Shown in pieces: positions 42,194-54,038 of a DNA stretch of 64,000 bases. This DNA comes from Tuctoria greenei (Eukaryota > Streptophyta > Magnoliopsida > Poales > Poaceae), in assembly GCA_036927565.1 (NCBI GenBank), contig JAYESD010000005.1, forward strand, positions 8,772,565-8,836,564. Direction: 5' to 3'. A program made the translations under genes and the position numbers. Numbering within the stretch: position 1 is the first letter of the stretch; each line of letters opens with the position of its first letter. The notes beneath the pieces are model-generated. The model was not told where the DNA came from. It did not search any database and saw only the letters and a list, made by a program, of their open reading frames with translations.

Positions 42194-42939
42194 CAGTGTT
42201 TTAAAAGACCGTCCGGACGTCTAGGCGCCCGCCGGCCGCCTCGACGGCTAGGCGCCTAGGCGGGCGCCTAGGCGAGCGCCAGGCGAGGGTAGCAAATGAG
42301 CAGCAGCGGAGGGGGAGGGCGGACGGGCGCCGGAACAGGGAGGGGGCCGCAATGGGCACCAGGAGCAGAGCGCTGGGGCAGGAGCCGCGACACCGGCAAT
42401 GGCAGAAGACGGGCGGCAGCAGGCGATGGCAGAAGACGGGCGACGGAGGGAGCGGATGCAGGGTAGAGGCAGTGTGGGCTTTGTAAGGCCCAATAACTCT
42501 TAAACCTAGGGTTTTTTCACCAACTCAATCTGGTCGTCCGTTTTCTTATAAAACTGATCCAGTCGTCCAATCCTTTCTTTTACCCCGATGCTTGGCTCCC
42601 TTCGTCTTTTACTCCATCGAGCCAGCCACGGAGCCGCCGCACCCTTCTTCCCCAGTGATTCATGTCTATCGAGCCGGCCATCGCGCTCGTCCTCCACGGC
42701 TTCCTCTCCAAGTACAGCAGTGCCTCGCGCCTCCCCTCTCCCCCTCGCCCCCTCTGGCGTCACTCTGCTGAGCCCGACTTGGCTACTGACGCGCTGGACG
42801 AACGCCTGAACTGCACGCCTGGACGTCTATGGATGCCTTGTCGTCCCCGGCGAGCGCCTAGGTCGCTCCAGGCGAGACGAGCGAGCATGGCATCCATGCC
42901 GGAGCGACTGGATGCCTAGGCAGCGCATCAAAAACACTG
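42194..42939. mobile_element. Non-autonomous hAT element (746 bp), 7 of 8 duplication match
   Basis: Ends CAGTGTTTTAAAAG and, on the reverse strand, CAGTGTTTTTGATG. Flanks CAGGGGCG (42186-42193) and CAGGGGCA (42940-42947) agree at seven of eight bases. Subterminal GCGCCTAGGCG words repeat at the left, with CGCCTAGG and GCCTAGG at the right. It lies 61 bases from the previous hAT-type element. No transposase frame is present. Confidence 0.8.
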
Positions 42940-43260
42940 CAGGGGCATGTAACACTAAAAAGTTCGGGGCAGTGATTGGCAGTACCTAGAGGACAAATCC
43001 AGTCAGTCATGTGCAATGTCTCCCACAAACAACATTTGAATGCGAACGTAGCTAAACGACACTGAACCTTAAAGTTAGATAGCACAGACCATGGAGAAAC
43101 GCATACTGATGCAGATATCTCTACCGCCTGCCCGGGCCTTGTAAATAAACCAGATCGCTTTGTGCAAATCGCATGTCAAGGTGGAGATTTTGTTAGGAAA
43201 TCGGCTGACGCTACTCTAGCAACTTTACCGCATCACCCAGGAAACATGCGAGTACAAAGG

Positions 43261-44709
43261 TGAAAGCATCTAGGCCCCATGAGGTATGGTTTCGGTGATT
43301 AATGACAACCATTGGATTTTACTAATGAATTTGTGGATGCAAGGTCTCCCATATCACTCATCACAATCAAATGAAATCTATATGAATATAATCTACTGCT
43401 CATTGGATATAATTGGAAACCCCTAAACAATCATTTTATGAGATCAATCGATGTTTATGAAGATTAGAAGTAAAAGCTCATATGTCAAAATTATTCAACC
43501 AAAATTGACAACACTCAATGCTTGATAATCATCAGAAAAATATTTCCAACCAATGTCTAAGAGGTCAATCGAGCAAATTCCAAAATAATCACTTAGAACA
43601 ACTCGAAGCAAACAAAATCAACTCACCAGATCAACCGATATTTCCAGAAAACAATGCATCGATCGAGTTGGTTTAGCAGAAGAAGGAGACCTCAGAACTA
43701 AGAACTCACCGGATCATCCGATAATGAAGGGGATGTTACATCGGTCCATCAGTACAGTAAGCAATCTCCCTGGACCAAGTGTAACACCAGACCATCCGAT
43801 GTACAACTATAAACACATCGGTCGATCACTCCAGTAAGCATCAATTCTGAACCAATTCTGGATCAAGTGTCACCGGATCATCCGATGAGAAGGCAAGTGT
43901 AACATCGGTCTAACAACGGTCATATCTGACACAGTGACATCAACTAATTTGGATTCGATGATGGTAACTGAAGGGAGAACATCGGATCATCCGGTGTTCG
44001 CAGAACAGTGATGTCAGCCTACTTTTCCAACGGCTATTTCGTGGAGACTAGCTATTTATACCCCTTCAACCAGTCTATTCGACAAGTCTGAACAACCAGA
44101 GCTACTCTACACCTTACCAAGCATTCAAGACGTTGAGCTACCACTTCTACATCATCTACACCACTTACACACCAAGAGATAGGCTAGAACTTGTTAGAGA
44201 TAGTGCTTGTGTGCTTTCATTCTTGGTAATTGGAGTCTCTAGTGTAGTGAGAGCTGTAAGGGAGTGTCCCTTGGTGATTGTATTGGAGAGAGTCTTCCGG
44301 AGCTTGCCAAGACGGTTGTGGAAGCCCGGAGGATCCAACTTGTACAAGGCTTGAGCTCCACCTTGCCGAGGTTGGCGAACGGAGAAGTATAGTGAAGATC
44401 CCTGGTTTCGGTGACTTAGGAGTGGCTATACCCTTTGGTGGGTGCCACAACGTGGATGTAGGAAGATCTTGACGATCTTGCCGAACCACGGGATAAATCT
44501 TCGTGTCTTCGTGTCTCCTCGAGAGTTTGCGCTTTCTTGCTCTTCCCATACACTTATGCATTTCATATACCTCAAAGTTACTATTCACTCGAATGCATAG
44601 GTTGTTTGCATAGGGAATTGGGCTTTTAGCAATTAAGTTTTTATCGCTTTAATTTTTGTAAAGAAGCCAATTCACCCCCCCCCCCCCTCTTGGACATTTG
44701 ATCCTTACA
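43261..44709 (+). repeat. E5 5' LTR (1449 bp)
   Basis: Begins TGAAAGCATCTAGG and ends GATCCTTACA. Same CATCGG/CCGATG palindrome family, GAACCACGGGATAAATC at about 44481, and CTATTTATACCCC at about 44051. It is followed by TGGTATTAGAGC (44712-44723), a one-base variant of the usual primer-binding site. Confidence 0.93.
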
Positions 44710-44769
44710 ATTGGTATTAGAGCAAGGTTGCTCATTGGATCATTCTAGCTTCACCGCTAGAGAGCTAAA

Positions 44770-46621
44770 ATGGCCAAGAATGGGGGTTCGGTTCCTATCT
44801 TCGAGGGCAAAAACTTTGTTTATTGAAAAGCACACATGCATGCTTATCTAGAGGCTATTGCTCCCGAGGTATGGGAAGCGACCCATGCGGGGTTTGGTGA
44901 GCATAATTATGTTGGTGATCAAATCAAGTGGGATGCTAAAGCTAGAAATGTAATTTATGAATGCATTAGTCAAGATGTATTTGATAGGATTGCTAGCAAA
45001 GAGAAAGCTTGTGAAATTTGGGCTTGCTTGATTGAAATTCATGAGGGTTCTTCTCACGTCAAAGAACTAAAATATCACATGCTTAAAGCCAAATATGATG
45101 AGTTCAAAATGCTACCTCATGAAAATGGCAATGAAATGTTTTCTCGCTTGAATTTGCTTATTGAGGAAATTAATGCTCTTGACATTGCTTCTCTTGGCAA
45201 GGGACTCATCAACCGCAAGATTCTTATGCTCCTTCCTAAGCCAAAGTACAACATCATCAACTCCATGCTTCAAAAAGAATCTCTTGATCACATTGAAGTT
45301 TCAGAACTTATTGGAGAGGTTCACGCTCATGAGATGAGTGTACTTGGGATGACGGAGCAATCATGTTCAAAGACAATTGCTCTAAAGGCTTCCACCAAGA
45401 AAACAAGTCTCAAGAAAAAAGAAAGTGGATGAGCCTAGCTCAAGTGAAGAAGAGCAAGCATCAAGTGAAGATGAAGATGATGAGCTAGCATTGATGATGA
45501 GAAAGTTCTCTCGCTTGAACTCCAAGATTGCCAAGAAGGGATACACTTTTGATCCCAAGAAGAAAGCTTTTCTATCAAGGAGAGATGAGAACAAGACTTG
45601 CTACAATTGTGGTGATCAAGGCCACATCTCCTATGATTGTCCAAAACCGGACAAAAGAAGAGAGAACCACAAGAGCAAGCATCGCAAGTTTGAAGATAGT
45701 GAAGATGATGAAGAAGAGGTCAAGCCCAAACAAAGATCATTTGGGAAGAAGAAATATGACAAGGGCAAGAAGGCAAAACTCTTCCCAAAGAAGAGAAAAG
45801 GACCACAAAAGGTTTTCATGTGTGAGGCAAATGAATGGATTACCAACGAAGAATCAAGTGATGAAGAGAGTGGAGCGGAAGAAGAAAGTTTGTCCGGCCT
45901 TGCCATTGCCAACAATGATGATTCATCTCTTCATCCACCTCCCATGTGCCTCATGGCTAAAGGTAACACCAAGGTGAACTACAAAGCCGGAGGAAAGCAC
46001 TGGGTACTCGATAGCGGGTGCACTCAAAATATGACCGGCAACGATGGTATGTTCACCACCATAGAAAACCCCGACAATCATGAACAAGTCACCTTTGGTG
46101 ATAACTCTAAGGGGAAGGTAATTGGGTTAGGTAAGATTGCAATTTCAAATGATCTATCTATTTCCAATGTATTGTATGTTAAGTCACTTAGTTTTAATTT
46201 GCTTTCTATTGCACAACTATGTGATCTTGGACTAACGTGCACCTTTAGCAAAAATGATGTTGTTGTGACTAGTGAAACAAGCCAAGAACTAATCTTCAAA
46301 GGATTTCGGCATGAACATCTCTACCTAGTAGACTTCTCCAACAAGGATTCTAGCTTGACCACTTGTCTTTTCACTAAGACGAGTTTGGGTTGGCTATGGC
46401 ATCGATGCATAGCGCACATTGGAATGAGCAAGCTCAAAAAGTCATTCAAGCTTGGGATGGTGACCGGCGTGAAGGATGCCACATTTGAGAAGAACAAGCT
46501 TTGTAGCACTTGTCAAGCCGGGAAGCAAGTTGCTTCTCACCACCCGATGAAGACAATGGTGTCAACCTCCAAGCCACTTGAGTTGCTCCACATGGACCTC
46601 TTCGGACCGTCCACATATCAA
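44770..46621 (+). pseudogene. gag-pol: E5 gag-pol fused without the intron, truncated
   Basis: ATG at 44770; TGA at 44824 (Trp in E2) and an extra A in a poly-A run near 45415 break the first part. From 45425 the frame is open through the knuckle CYNCGDQGHISYDC, CLMAKGNTK and directly into protease VNYKAGGKHWVLDSGC, then integrase WLWHRCIAHIGM, CSTCQ, HMDLFGPS. The gag-to-protease join at 45973/45974 is seamless and in frame. E2 carries 937 bases at that point. It ends where the deletion enters LTR sequence. It is a record of the spliced RNA form (inferred). Confidence 0.85.
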
Positions 46622-47238
46622 GTCTTGACAACCAGAGCTACTCTACACATTCTCAAGCATTCAAGACGTTGAGCCAACACTTCTACATCATCTACACCAC
46701 TTACACACCAAGAGATAGGCTAGAACTTGCTAGAGATAGTGCTTGTGTGCTTCCATTCTTGGTGATTGGAGTCTCTAGTGTAGTGAGAGCTGTAAGGGAG
46801 TGTCCCTTGGTGATTGTATTGGAGAGAGCCTTCCGGAGCTTGCCAAGACGGTTGTGGAAGCCCGGAGGATCCAACTTGTACAAGACTTGAGCTCCACCTT
46901 GCCGAGGTTAGCGAACGGAGAAGTATAGTGAAGATCCCTGGTCTCGGTGACTTGGGAGTGGCTATACCCTTTGGTGGGTGCCACAACGTGGATGTAGGAA
47001 GATCTTGACGATCTTGCCGAACCACGGGATAAATCTCCGTGTCTTCGTGTCTCCTCGGGAGTTTGCGCTTTCTTCCTCTCCCCTTACACTTATGCATTTC
47101 ATATACCGCAAAGTTACTATTCACTTGAATGCATAGATTGTTTACATAGGGAATTGGGCTTTTAGTAATTAAGTTTTTTTGCTTTAATTTTCGAAAAGAA
47201 GCTCAATTCACCCCCCTCTTGGGCATTCAATCCTTACA
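46622..47238 (+). repeat. E5 3' LTR, last ~617 bp
   Basis: Aligns with 44083-44709 at high identity, from ACAACCAGAGCTACTCTAC to CCTTACA. The junction word AAGTCTTG occurs at this place in E2 pol (30395-30402) and, as AAAGTCTTGA, in the E2 LTR (26912), so the deletion has about 8 bases of microhomology. Confidence 0.88.
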
Positions 47239-47675
47239 AGATCATGAATCGTTACCACTAGACGCGCAGCGCAGCGGAATGTAGATGCGCGTCGGTGTAG
47301 GGGAAGTAGACGATCTTGTTCGTCTCCTCCTTGTCCTACTCGCAACAGCAGGTAGACGATCACGATCTTCGTAGCCGATCAGTGCAGCAGTAGCAGCAGC
47401 GTCTCCACGGAGTCCACACGTACGGAGAGGAACGCCGTGCACCGGTGTGCTAGCACCGCGTGCGACAAGGGTCTCGGCGTGAGGCATTCGAGGGGTGGCG
47501 GCTAGGGCTGTCACGTGGTGGGATGATTAGCCTCTAACCCTACCCCTTATATTTATAGGCGTACTAATGGGCTTTTAGGTCGCAGGCCCATTAGTACCCT
47601 AATTGCTTATGGATCAAATATCCAATAGGCCTCAACCCGAATTGTTATGATTGCCTCTTGGGCACATCACCAACA

Positions 47676-48619
47676 ATCTCCCACTTGCACTAGAGACAAT
47701 CATCTAGCCAAGATTTTTGATATTCCAACTCCTTAAGTGTGTGACCCGTTAGGTTCATGTGCAGTCGGTTGTGAATGGAAACTATTTCCAGCCACAAGTC
47801 AATAGAGGTACCTAGCAGGACATACTGACTCCCGAATGTACATAAAGATCATATCGGCCTAACCTAGATACATTCAACAGGCTAATCCATTTGCCTCACG
47901 ATACCAGTCAAGCTCAATGCGAGATGCGTGCCATCCTTGTGATAGCTCGATCATTCACTCGATCAAATAGTGGATTCATTCCGTGACTAGCTTTTAGTCA
48001 CTGTGATTAACCTTTAATAACTTTGGCATGGCCATGCACTTTCAAATCCAACTATCTCGAGGGGCCCAGAGATATCTCTCCTGTTATTAAGGAGGGGCAA
48101 ATCTCATCTTGATCCGCGCACATTCCATACTATGTTTCATTATATACCCGAATACTACTTTTATGACTACCCAGTTACGGAGTAGCGTTTGGTAGTCTCA
48201 AAGTACACAACTACGCATAGTGAGAATAAATGGCGATCTCAAGTCTAAGGATCTAGCAGGTGTATCACTCAAGACCAACTGATGGCACATATGGAAATAA
48301 CAATCCCAGCAGTGTCTTGGAGTGGGTCAATCCAACACCATGTTCACTAACATGTGTTCACATTATTAATTCGATATCTCTATATCTACGATCCATGAAA
48401 CGTGATCATCAATTAATACATGTGCTAGTCTGTATGCAATCATTATCTCATATAATGATATAGACTAGGGATCATCTAGAGTAACATTACTTTTAACAAA
48501 GAGTTTCATGAACAAGTCACATACTTGATGATCAATGGAAATAATGATTACTCATATAACAATTTATTTAATAGTACATAAACATAGATGTGACACAAGT
48601 CTCCCACTACACACTATGA
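47676..48619 (-). other. E6 3' untranslated region and polypurine tract
   Basis: Minus-strand GCAAGTGGGAGAT (47676-47688) abuts the LTR and is the likely plus-strand primer. A second GTAGTGGGAGACT lies at about 48597. No gene is seen in this 940-base interval; ORFs are short. Confidence 0.65.
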
Positions 48620-48908
48620 TCACTGATGTAGGTACCTAATACCCATACCCATAGATCTCGTGTGTGTCTCATGCTTTGATTGTAGAAGAGGCTTTGTCAA
48701 CTGATCTGCAACATTCAAATTCGTGTGCACCTTGCATATCTTCACATCACCTCGGTCGATGATCTCTCGAATGAGGTGATAGCGTCGTAGTATGTGTTTG
48801 GATCGTTTGTGTGATCTAGGCTCCTTTGCCTGTGCGATAGCTCCACTATTGTCACAGTAGAGATCTACTGGATTGGACGCGCTAAGAACAACACCCAACT
48901 CAGAAACA

Positions 48909-49012
48909 AATTTTCTGATCCAAACAGCCTCCTTTGCAGCTTCAGAAGTTGCAATATACTAATTTTCTGATCTAAACAGCCTCCTTTGCAGCTTCAGAAG
49001 TTGCAATATACT
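48909..49012. repeat. 52-bp tandem duplication in E6 RNase H
   Basis: AATTTTCTGAT(C/T)(C/T)AAACAGCC ... GCAATATACT at 48909 recurs at 48961 with one or two differences. It also shifts the frame. Confidence 0.92.
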
Positions 49013-49840
49013 CCGCCTCTGTGGTTGAATTTGCTATTGTATCTTACTTGGAACTTTTCCAGCTCACTGTCCCTCCATTGAGGCAGAATACAAAACCGGA
49101 TTGCGATCTAGAATCATCCTTATCAGTTTGGAAGCTAGCATCGGTGTAACCTTTTACAACGAACTCTTCTTCACCTCCAAACACTAAGAATGCATCCTTA
49201 GTTCTTCTTAAGTACTTAAGGATGTTTTTTACAATAGTCCAATGAGCCTCACCAAAATCTGATTGATATCTGCTCGTGATATTTAGAGCATAAGATACAT
49301 TTTGGTGTGTACATAGCATGGCATACATGATGGATCCAATAGCCGAAGCATAAGGAATCACTCTCATCCTCTTTTGCTCATCAGGTGTCGAAGGAAACCG
49401 ACTCTTGCTTAGAGTAATGCTATGTGACATTGGCAAGAAACATTTCTTAGAATCTTGCATATTGAACCGGTTCAATATCTTGTCAATATATGTATATTGG
49501 CTTAATCCAATTAACCTTTTAGATCTATCTCTATAGATCTTTATGTCCAAAATATACGCTGCCTCTCCTAAATCCTTTATTGAGAAAATTTTTCTTAATG
49601 AGGATTTAACATCATCAAGCATTGGAATGTCATTTCCGATCAATAATATGTCATCTACATATAGGACCAGAAATACATGTGCGCTCCCACTAAACTTCTT
49701 GTAAATACAAGGTTCTTCTACGTTCTTGATGAAACCAAACCTTTTGATTACTTCATCAAAACGTAGATTTCAACTCCGAGATGCTTGCTTCAGTCCATAG
49801 ATGGACTTTTGAAGCTTGCATATTTTACTAGCACTTTTAG

Positions 49841-49962
49841 GATCGACAAAACTCTTAGGTTGTGTCATGTACACATCCTCAGTCAGACTTCCATTAAGAA
49901 AGATCGACAAAAACCTCAGGTTGTGTCATGTACACATCCTCAGTCAGACTTCCATTAAGAAA
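49841..49962. repeat. 61-bp tandem duplication in E6 RT
   Basis: GATCGACAAAA(C/A) ... CCATTAAGAAA occurs at 49841 and again at 49902, differing only near the start (ACTCTTAGG against AACCTCAGG). Since 61 is not a multiple of three, it breaks the frame. Confidence 0.92.
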
Positions 49963-52704
49963 GGCTATTTTGACATCCATCTGCCATATTTCATAATCAA
50001 AATATGCAGCAATTGCTAGAAGAATCTGAACAGACTTAAGCATTGCAACGGGTGAGAAAGTTTCATCATAATCAACACCTTGAATTTGTTTGAAACCTTT
50101 CGCCACCAATCACGCTTTATAGATGTGAACATTTCCATCCATATCAGTCTTTTTCTTGAAAATCCATTTACAATTGATAGGTCTCACACCTTCGATTGGA
50201 TCAACCAAGTTCCAAACTTGATTTTCATGCATGGATTCAATTTCGGATTCCATGAATCCAAGCCATTTTTCAGAGTCGTGTCCCTCCATTGCTTCTACGT
50301 AGGTCGTAGGCTCATTATTATCCAATAATACCATGTCATGCTGCTCCATGGTTAGAAGTGTTAACTTTTCAGTTGCACGACGTGCCCTCGTAGACCTTCG
50401 TGGGACTGGTGTTTCATCAACTAGTTGCACAACATCTTGTACATCCTATATAGGATTAGTGGGTGTTGAAACATTTTCAGGTATTTCTTGAATTCCTTCA
50501 AGATGCACCTTGCTCCCACTAACTCCTTTTGAGAGAAACTCTTTCTTCAAGAAGACACCATTGCGAGCGGTAAACACTTTACCCTTTGTTTTATTATAAA
50601 AATAATATCCTTTGGTTTCCCTAGGATATCCCACAAAGAAGCATTTGTCAGATTTTGGAATGAGTTTGTCTGACGTCAAACGTTTGACATAAACATCACA
50701 TCCCCAAACTTTGAGGAAAGACAATCCGGGGCGTTTCCCGGTCCACATCTCATATGGTGTCTTTTCAACAGACTTAGTTGGAACTCTGTTTAGTGTAAAC
50801 GCAGCAATTTTAAGAGCATAACCCCAAAAGGATAGTGGAAGATCTGCTTGGCTCATCATCGACCTAACCATGTCCAACAAGGTTCGGTTCCTCCGCCCGG
50901 ACACCCCATTCTATTGAGGCGTTCCAGGTGGAGTGAACTGTGGAACAATTCCACATTGTTTCAAATGATCATAAAATTTATGGCTCAAATATTCACCCCC
51001 ACGATCAGATCGTAGAAGTTTAATTGTCTTGCCCAATTGATTCTGTACTTCATTCTGAAATTCTTTGAACTTTTCAAAGGATTCAGACTTGTGCCTTATT
51101 AGGTAGACATAACCATATCTACTAAAGTCATCAGTAAATGTGATGAAGTACTGAAAACCACCTCTGGAAATTGAACTCATTGGTCCACATACATCTGTGT
51201 GTATAAGTCCCAACAAGTTAGTTGCCCTCTCACTTTGACCAGTGAAGGGTGTTTTGGTCATCTTCCCAAGCAAACAAGATTCGCATGTGTGAGGTGATTC
51301 AAAATCAAATGAGCTTAGTAAACCATCTTTATGGAGTTTTTCAATGCGTTTCTCATTTATATGACCTAAGCGACAATGCCAAATAAAAGTGGTATTTAGA
51401 TCATTACATCGAGCCCTTTTGGTATTAATGTTATAGACATTTTTATCCTCAAGATCAAGAACATATAATCCATTCACCAATGGACATTGAGCATAAAAAA
51501 TATTATTGTAATAAATAGAACAATATTTGTTCTTTATTACAATCTCATAACCATCAGTTTCTTCTAAACACGAAGAAGAGATAATGTTCTTGCTCAAAGT
51601 AGGAATGCAATAACAATTATTCAATTCCAAAACTAATCCTGAGGGTAATGACAAGTGGTAAGTTCCGACAGCTATGACCGCAACCTTTGCTCCATTAACG
51701 ACACGGACATCCAACTCGCCTTTTGCAAATCTTCTAGTCTCACTTAGACCCTGTAATGATTTGCAAGTGTGAATTATCGATCCGGTATCAAATACCCATA
51801 ATTCACTAGAAGATAATGCAATGTTAATTTCTATAACATTTATACCTGAAGCGGAAGTCTCACTTCTCTTCTTCTTCTTCATATCCTCCAAGTACTTCTT
51901 GCAGTTCCTAGACCAGTGCCCCTTACCATGACAGTGAAAGCATTCATCATCAGGAGAAGGGCCAGATTTGCCCTTTGGCTTAGACTTTGAGCTTGAGAGC
52001 TCATCGGGAACCTTTTCCTTGCCTTTGCCTTTAGGATGCGTCACGCGCTTCCTCTTTTTATTCTCCTTTTGTACTATCATCACATGAGTGATGTTTTTCT
52101 TAATGCTTTCTTCGACTGTTTTAAGCATCCCATGCAATTCAGCTAAAGTTTTCTCCATGTCATTCATTTGAAAATTCAATATGAATGACTCGTAGCTCGG
52201 TGGGAGTGACTCGAGAACAACGTCAATAGCCAGATCATCCTTGAGTTCAGAACCAAGTTTGCCCAAAGTTTCAATATAACCAATCATCTTGATTACATGA
52301 GGGCTGACCGGACTACCCTCCGCCAGCTTGCATGAGAACAAAGACATTGAGATGTTGTATCTCTCAGCCCTTGCTTGATTCTCAAACATTCCACGCAGTC
52401 CCTCAATTATAGAATAAGCATCTGTATGCTCATACTATTTTTGCAGATCAGGAGATATAGTGGCGAGCATGAGGCAGCTTACATTAAGCGCATCATCGCA
52501 GTGCTTCGTATAAGCTCTACGTGTTGCATTAGTTACATCAGCTGGGAGGTCATCAGAGTAAGGCTGCAGAAGAACGTATTCGGTTTTCTCTTGCCTAAGA
52601 ACGATTCTCAGGTTGCGGTACCAATCGATAAAGTTAGCTCCATTGAGCTTTTCCTTTTCAAGCACAGATCGCAAATTGAAACTGAAATTGTTACTAACAG
52701 ACAT

Positions 52705-54038
52705 TATCTACAATAGAAAATAAATATGCAAGGTTTAGCACTATGTTATGTACCAATCTTCTATTAACAGTTTAATAAAAGATATCACTATTATATGATC
52801 ATCGTCTTCCCTCTAACGACATATAGTGGTTCAAGATCCATATTCACTAATTCCTAGTGAGTTTTGACTTCAATGCTAGGAAATTAGTGACATAGGTAAA
52901 CAATTATTGTTAATCATATCTCTATATGACTCTTGTTTGTTGGGTGACATCCAATGCCCCGGCTCCCAACTCTATGCCATAAAGTCCAAAACCATTTTGA
53001 TAGCTTTGTTGAGTAAACCAACACTATGCATGTAAATATCCAACATTCACCCTATGAATTATGATAGATCATGGTACTTTGCTTTGGCAAACCTACCAGA
53101 CAACAATCAAAATAACATAGGTGCAGTTATTGGTAAATGGCATCAAATGCTCAACTTTTGTGAGGTATCATGATAAAACATCCACCATATGAAAAGCATG
53201 AAAAGAATAGTAATAAGCATCACAGGCATATGATCATATCACATTGTGAATAGTATGGCCTTTTAGAATCATAATGATCTCCATCGCCATGGTTCCATCA
53301 AGATCTGAGCTGCCATGCCTCCCTTATTGTGGTGATCTCCATCTCCACCATGCTTGAAGACATCTTCATGATAATAAAAGAAGCTAATACAACTAATAGC
53401 CACAAAATAAATTACATGAGAGATCAAGCATCACAGGTCGACACGCATGTCGTTATACAATTATGTGACAACATCAACCCGGTTGTGTTAAATTTGCAAC
53501 ATGCAGGCTGCATAAATTTACACACAGATCATCACATCACATTAAGGTCATACCATTCACATCATTTCCTGCAAAAACGAGTTAAGCGTAGAACGATTTC
53601 TAGCGCGAAACTATATTATGTAATCGCTATAACAGACACCCAACAAAATTACATAGATTGCATCTATGAAATCACTATGAAAATATCATCAGATTGATCA
53701 AATCAACCCGAATCCGAGCCATTCAGAATGCCTCAATTTTCAATATGATCGGTTATTCATGAGTAGATCGCGACTCATGACCGTGGTCTGTTGGCTCAAT
53801 CTGTTAGCTATGTACGTGATTAGTCCCGATGGTGATTCCAGCCGGTAGGGACAGGTTGCGCACACAGCAAAGAAGGAGCACGAACTGACCCTTTAGTCAT
53901 ATACGATCGCAATCTACTCTAACCAATTTCAAACCCCAAAAACCGTGTGAAAAATTCATCGTATGAACATGTCTGTAATAGATCACATCTACTAAGAAGA
54001 TTCAGACCAAAAACTACGCAAGTCAGCTCTGATGTCAC
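52705..54038 (-). other. E6 long 5' leader with primer-binding site
   Basis: 1.3 kb between LTR and gag ATG, without a convincing frame. Minus-strand TGACATCAGAGC (54037-54026) is the primer-binding site, two bases off the usual TGGTATCAGAGC. The leader is AT-rich with no recognised feature. Confidence 0.6.

Larger units (their letters stand above)
43261..47238 (+). mobile_element. E5: internally deleted Sirevirus related to E2
   Basis: A full 5' LTR, primer-binding site, gag, protease and the start of integrase are followed by a jump at about 46620 into the middle of the 3' LTR. Missing are the rest of pol, ORF3 and the first ~820 bases of the 3' LTR. It also lacks the gag-pol intron interval found in E2. 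Left flank is AAAGG; the right flank AGATC is a degraded match. It is inserted in the E6 LTR. Confidence 0.93.
43191..47675 (-). repeat. E6 3' LTR, split by E5
   Basis: 43191-43260 and 47239-47675 together match the intact LTR at 54039-54543 (compare ACCGCATCACCCAGGAAACA and TCGTTACCACTAGACGC). The break follows AGTACAAAGG. After E5 the sequence resumes AGATCATG where the intact copy has AGGTCATG. Confidence 0.92.
48620..52704 (-). pseudogene. gag-pol: E6 gag-pol, broken
   Basis: ATG at 52704 (MSVSNNFSFN). Gag knuckle CFHCHGKGHWSRNC (about 51940), protease WVFDTGS (about 51790), integrase WHCRLGH..CESC, IHTDVCGP, LRSDRGGEY, RT WQMDVKIAFLNG and YVDDILLIGND, RNase H YTDASFQ and LYCDNSGA, end ADQLTKP. 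Stops are at about 52437, 50911, 50446, 50110 and 49770. A 61-base tandem duplication (49841-49962) shifts the RT frame, and a 52-base duplication (48909-49012) hits RNase H. The integrase glutamate is replaced by Gly (VSGRRNRT at about 50890). Confidence 0.9.

Noticed and set aside
41634..42224. Long GC-rich ORFs on both strands
   Set aside because: They arise from the GGCCCGGGCC repeats of the hAT element; composition is Gly/Pro/Arg/Ala-only and all frames are open.
48260..48463. Small ORFs in the E6 3' region and leader
   Set aside because: Short, AT-rich, without similarity to copia proteins, and outside the gag-pol frame.
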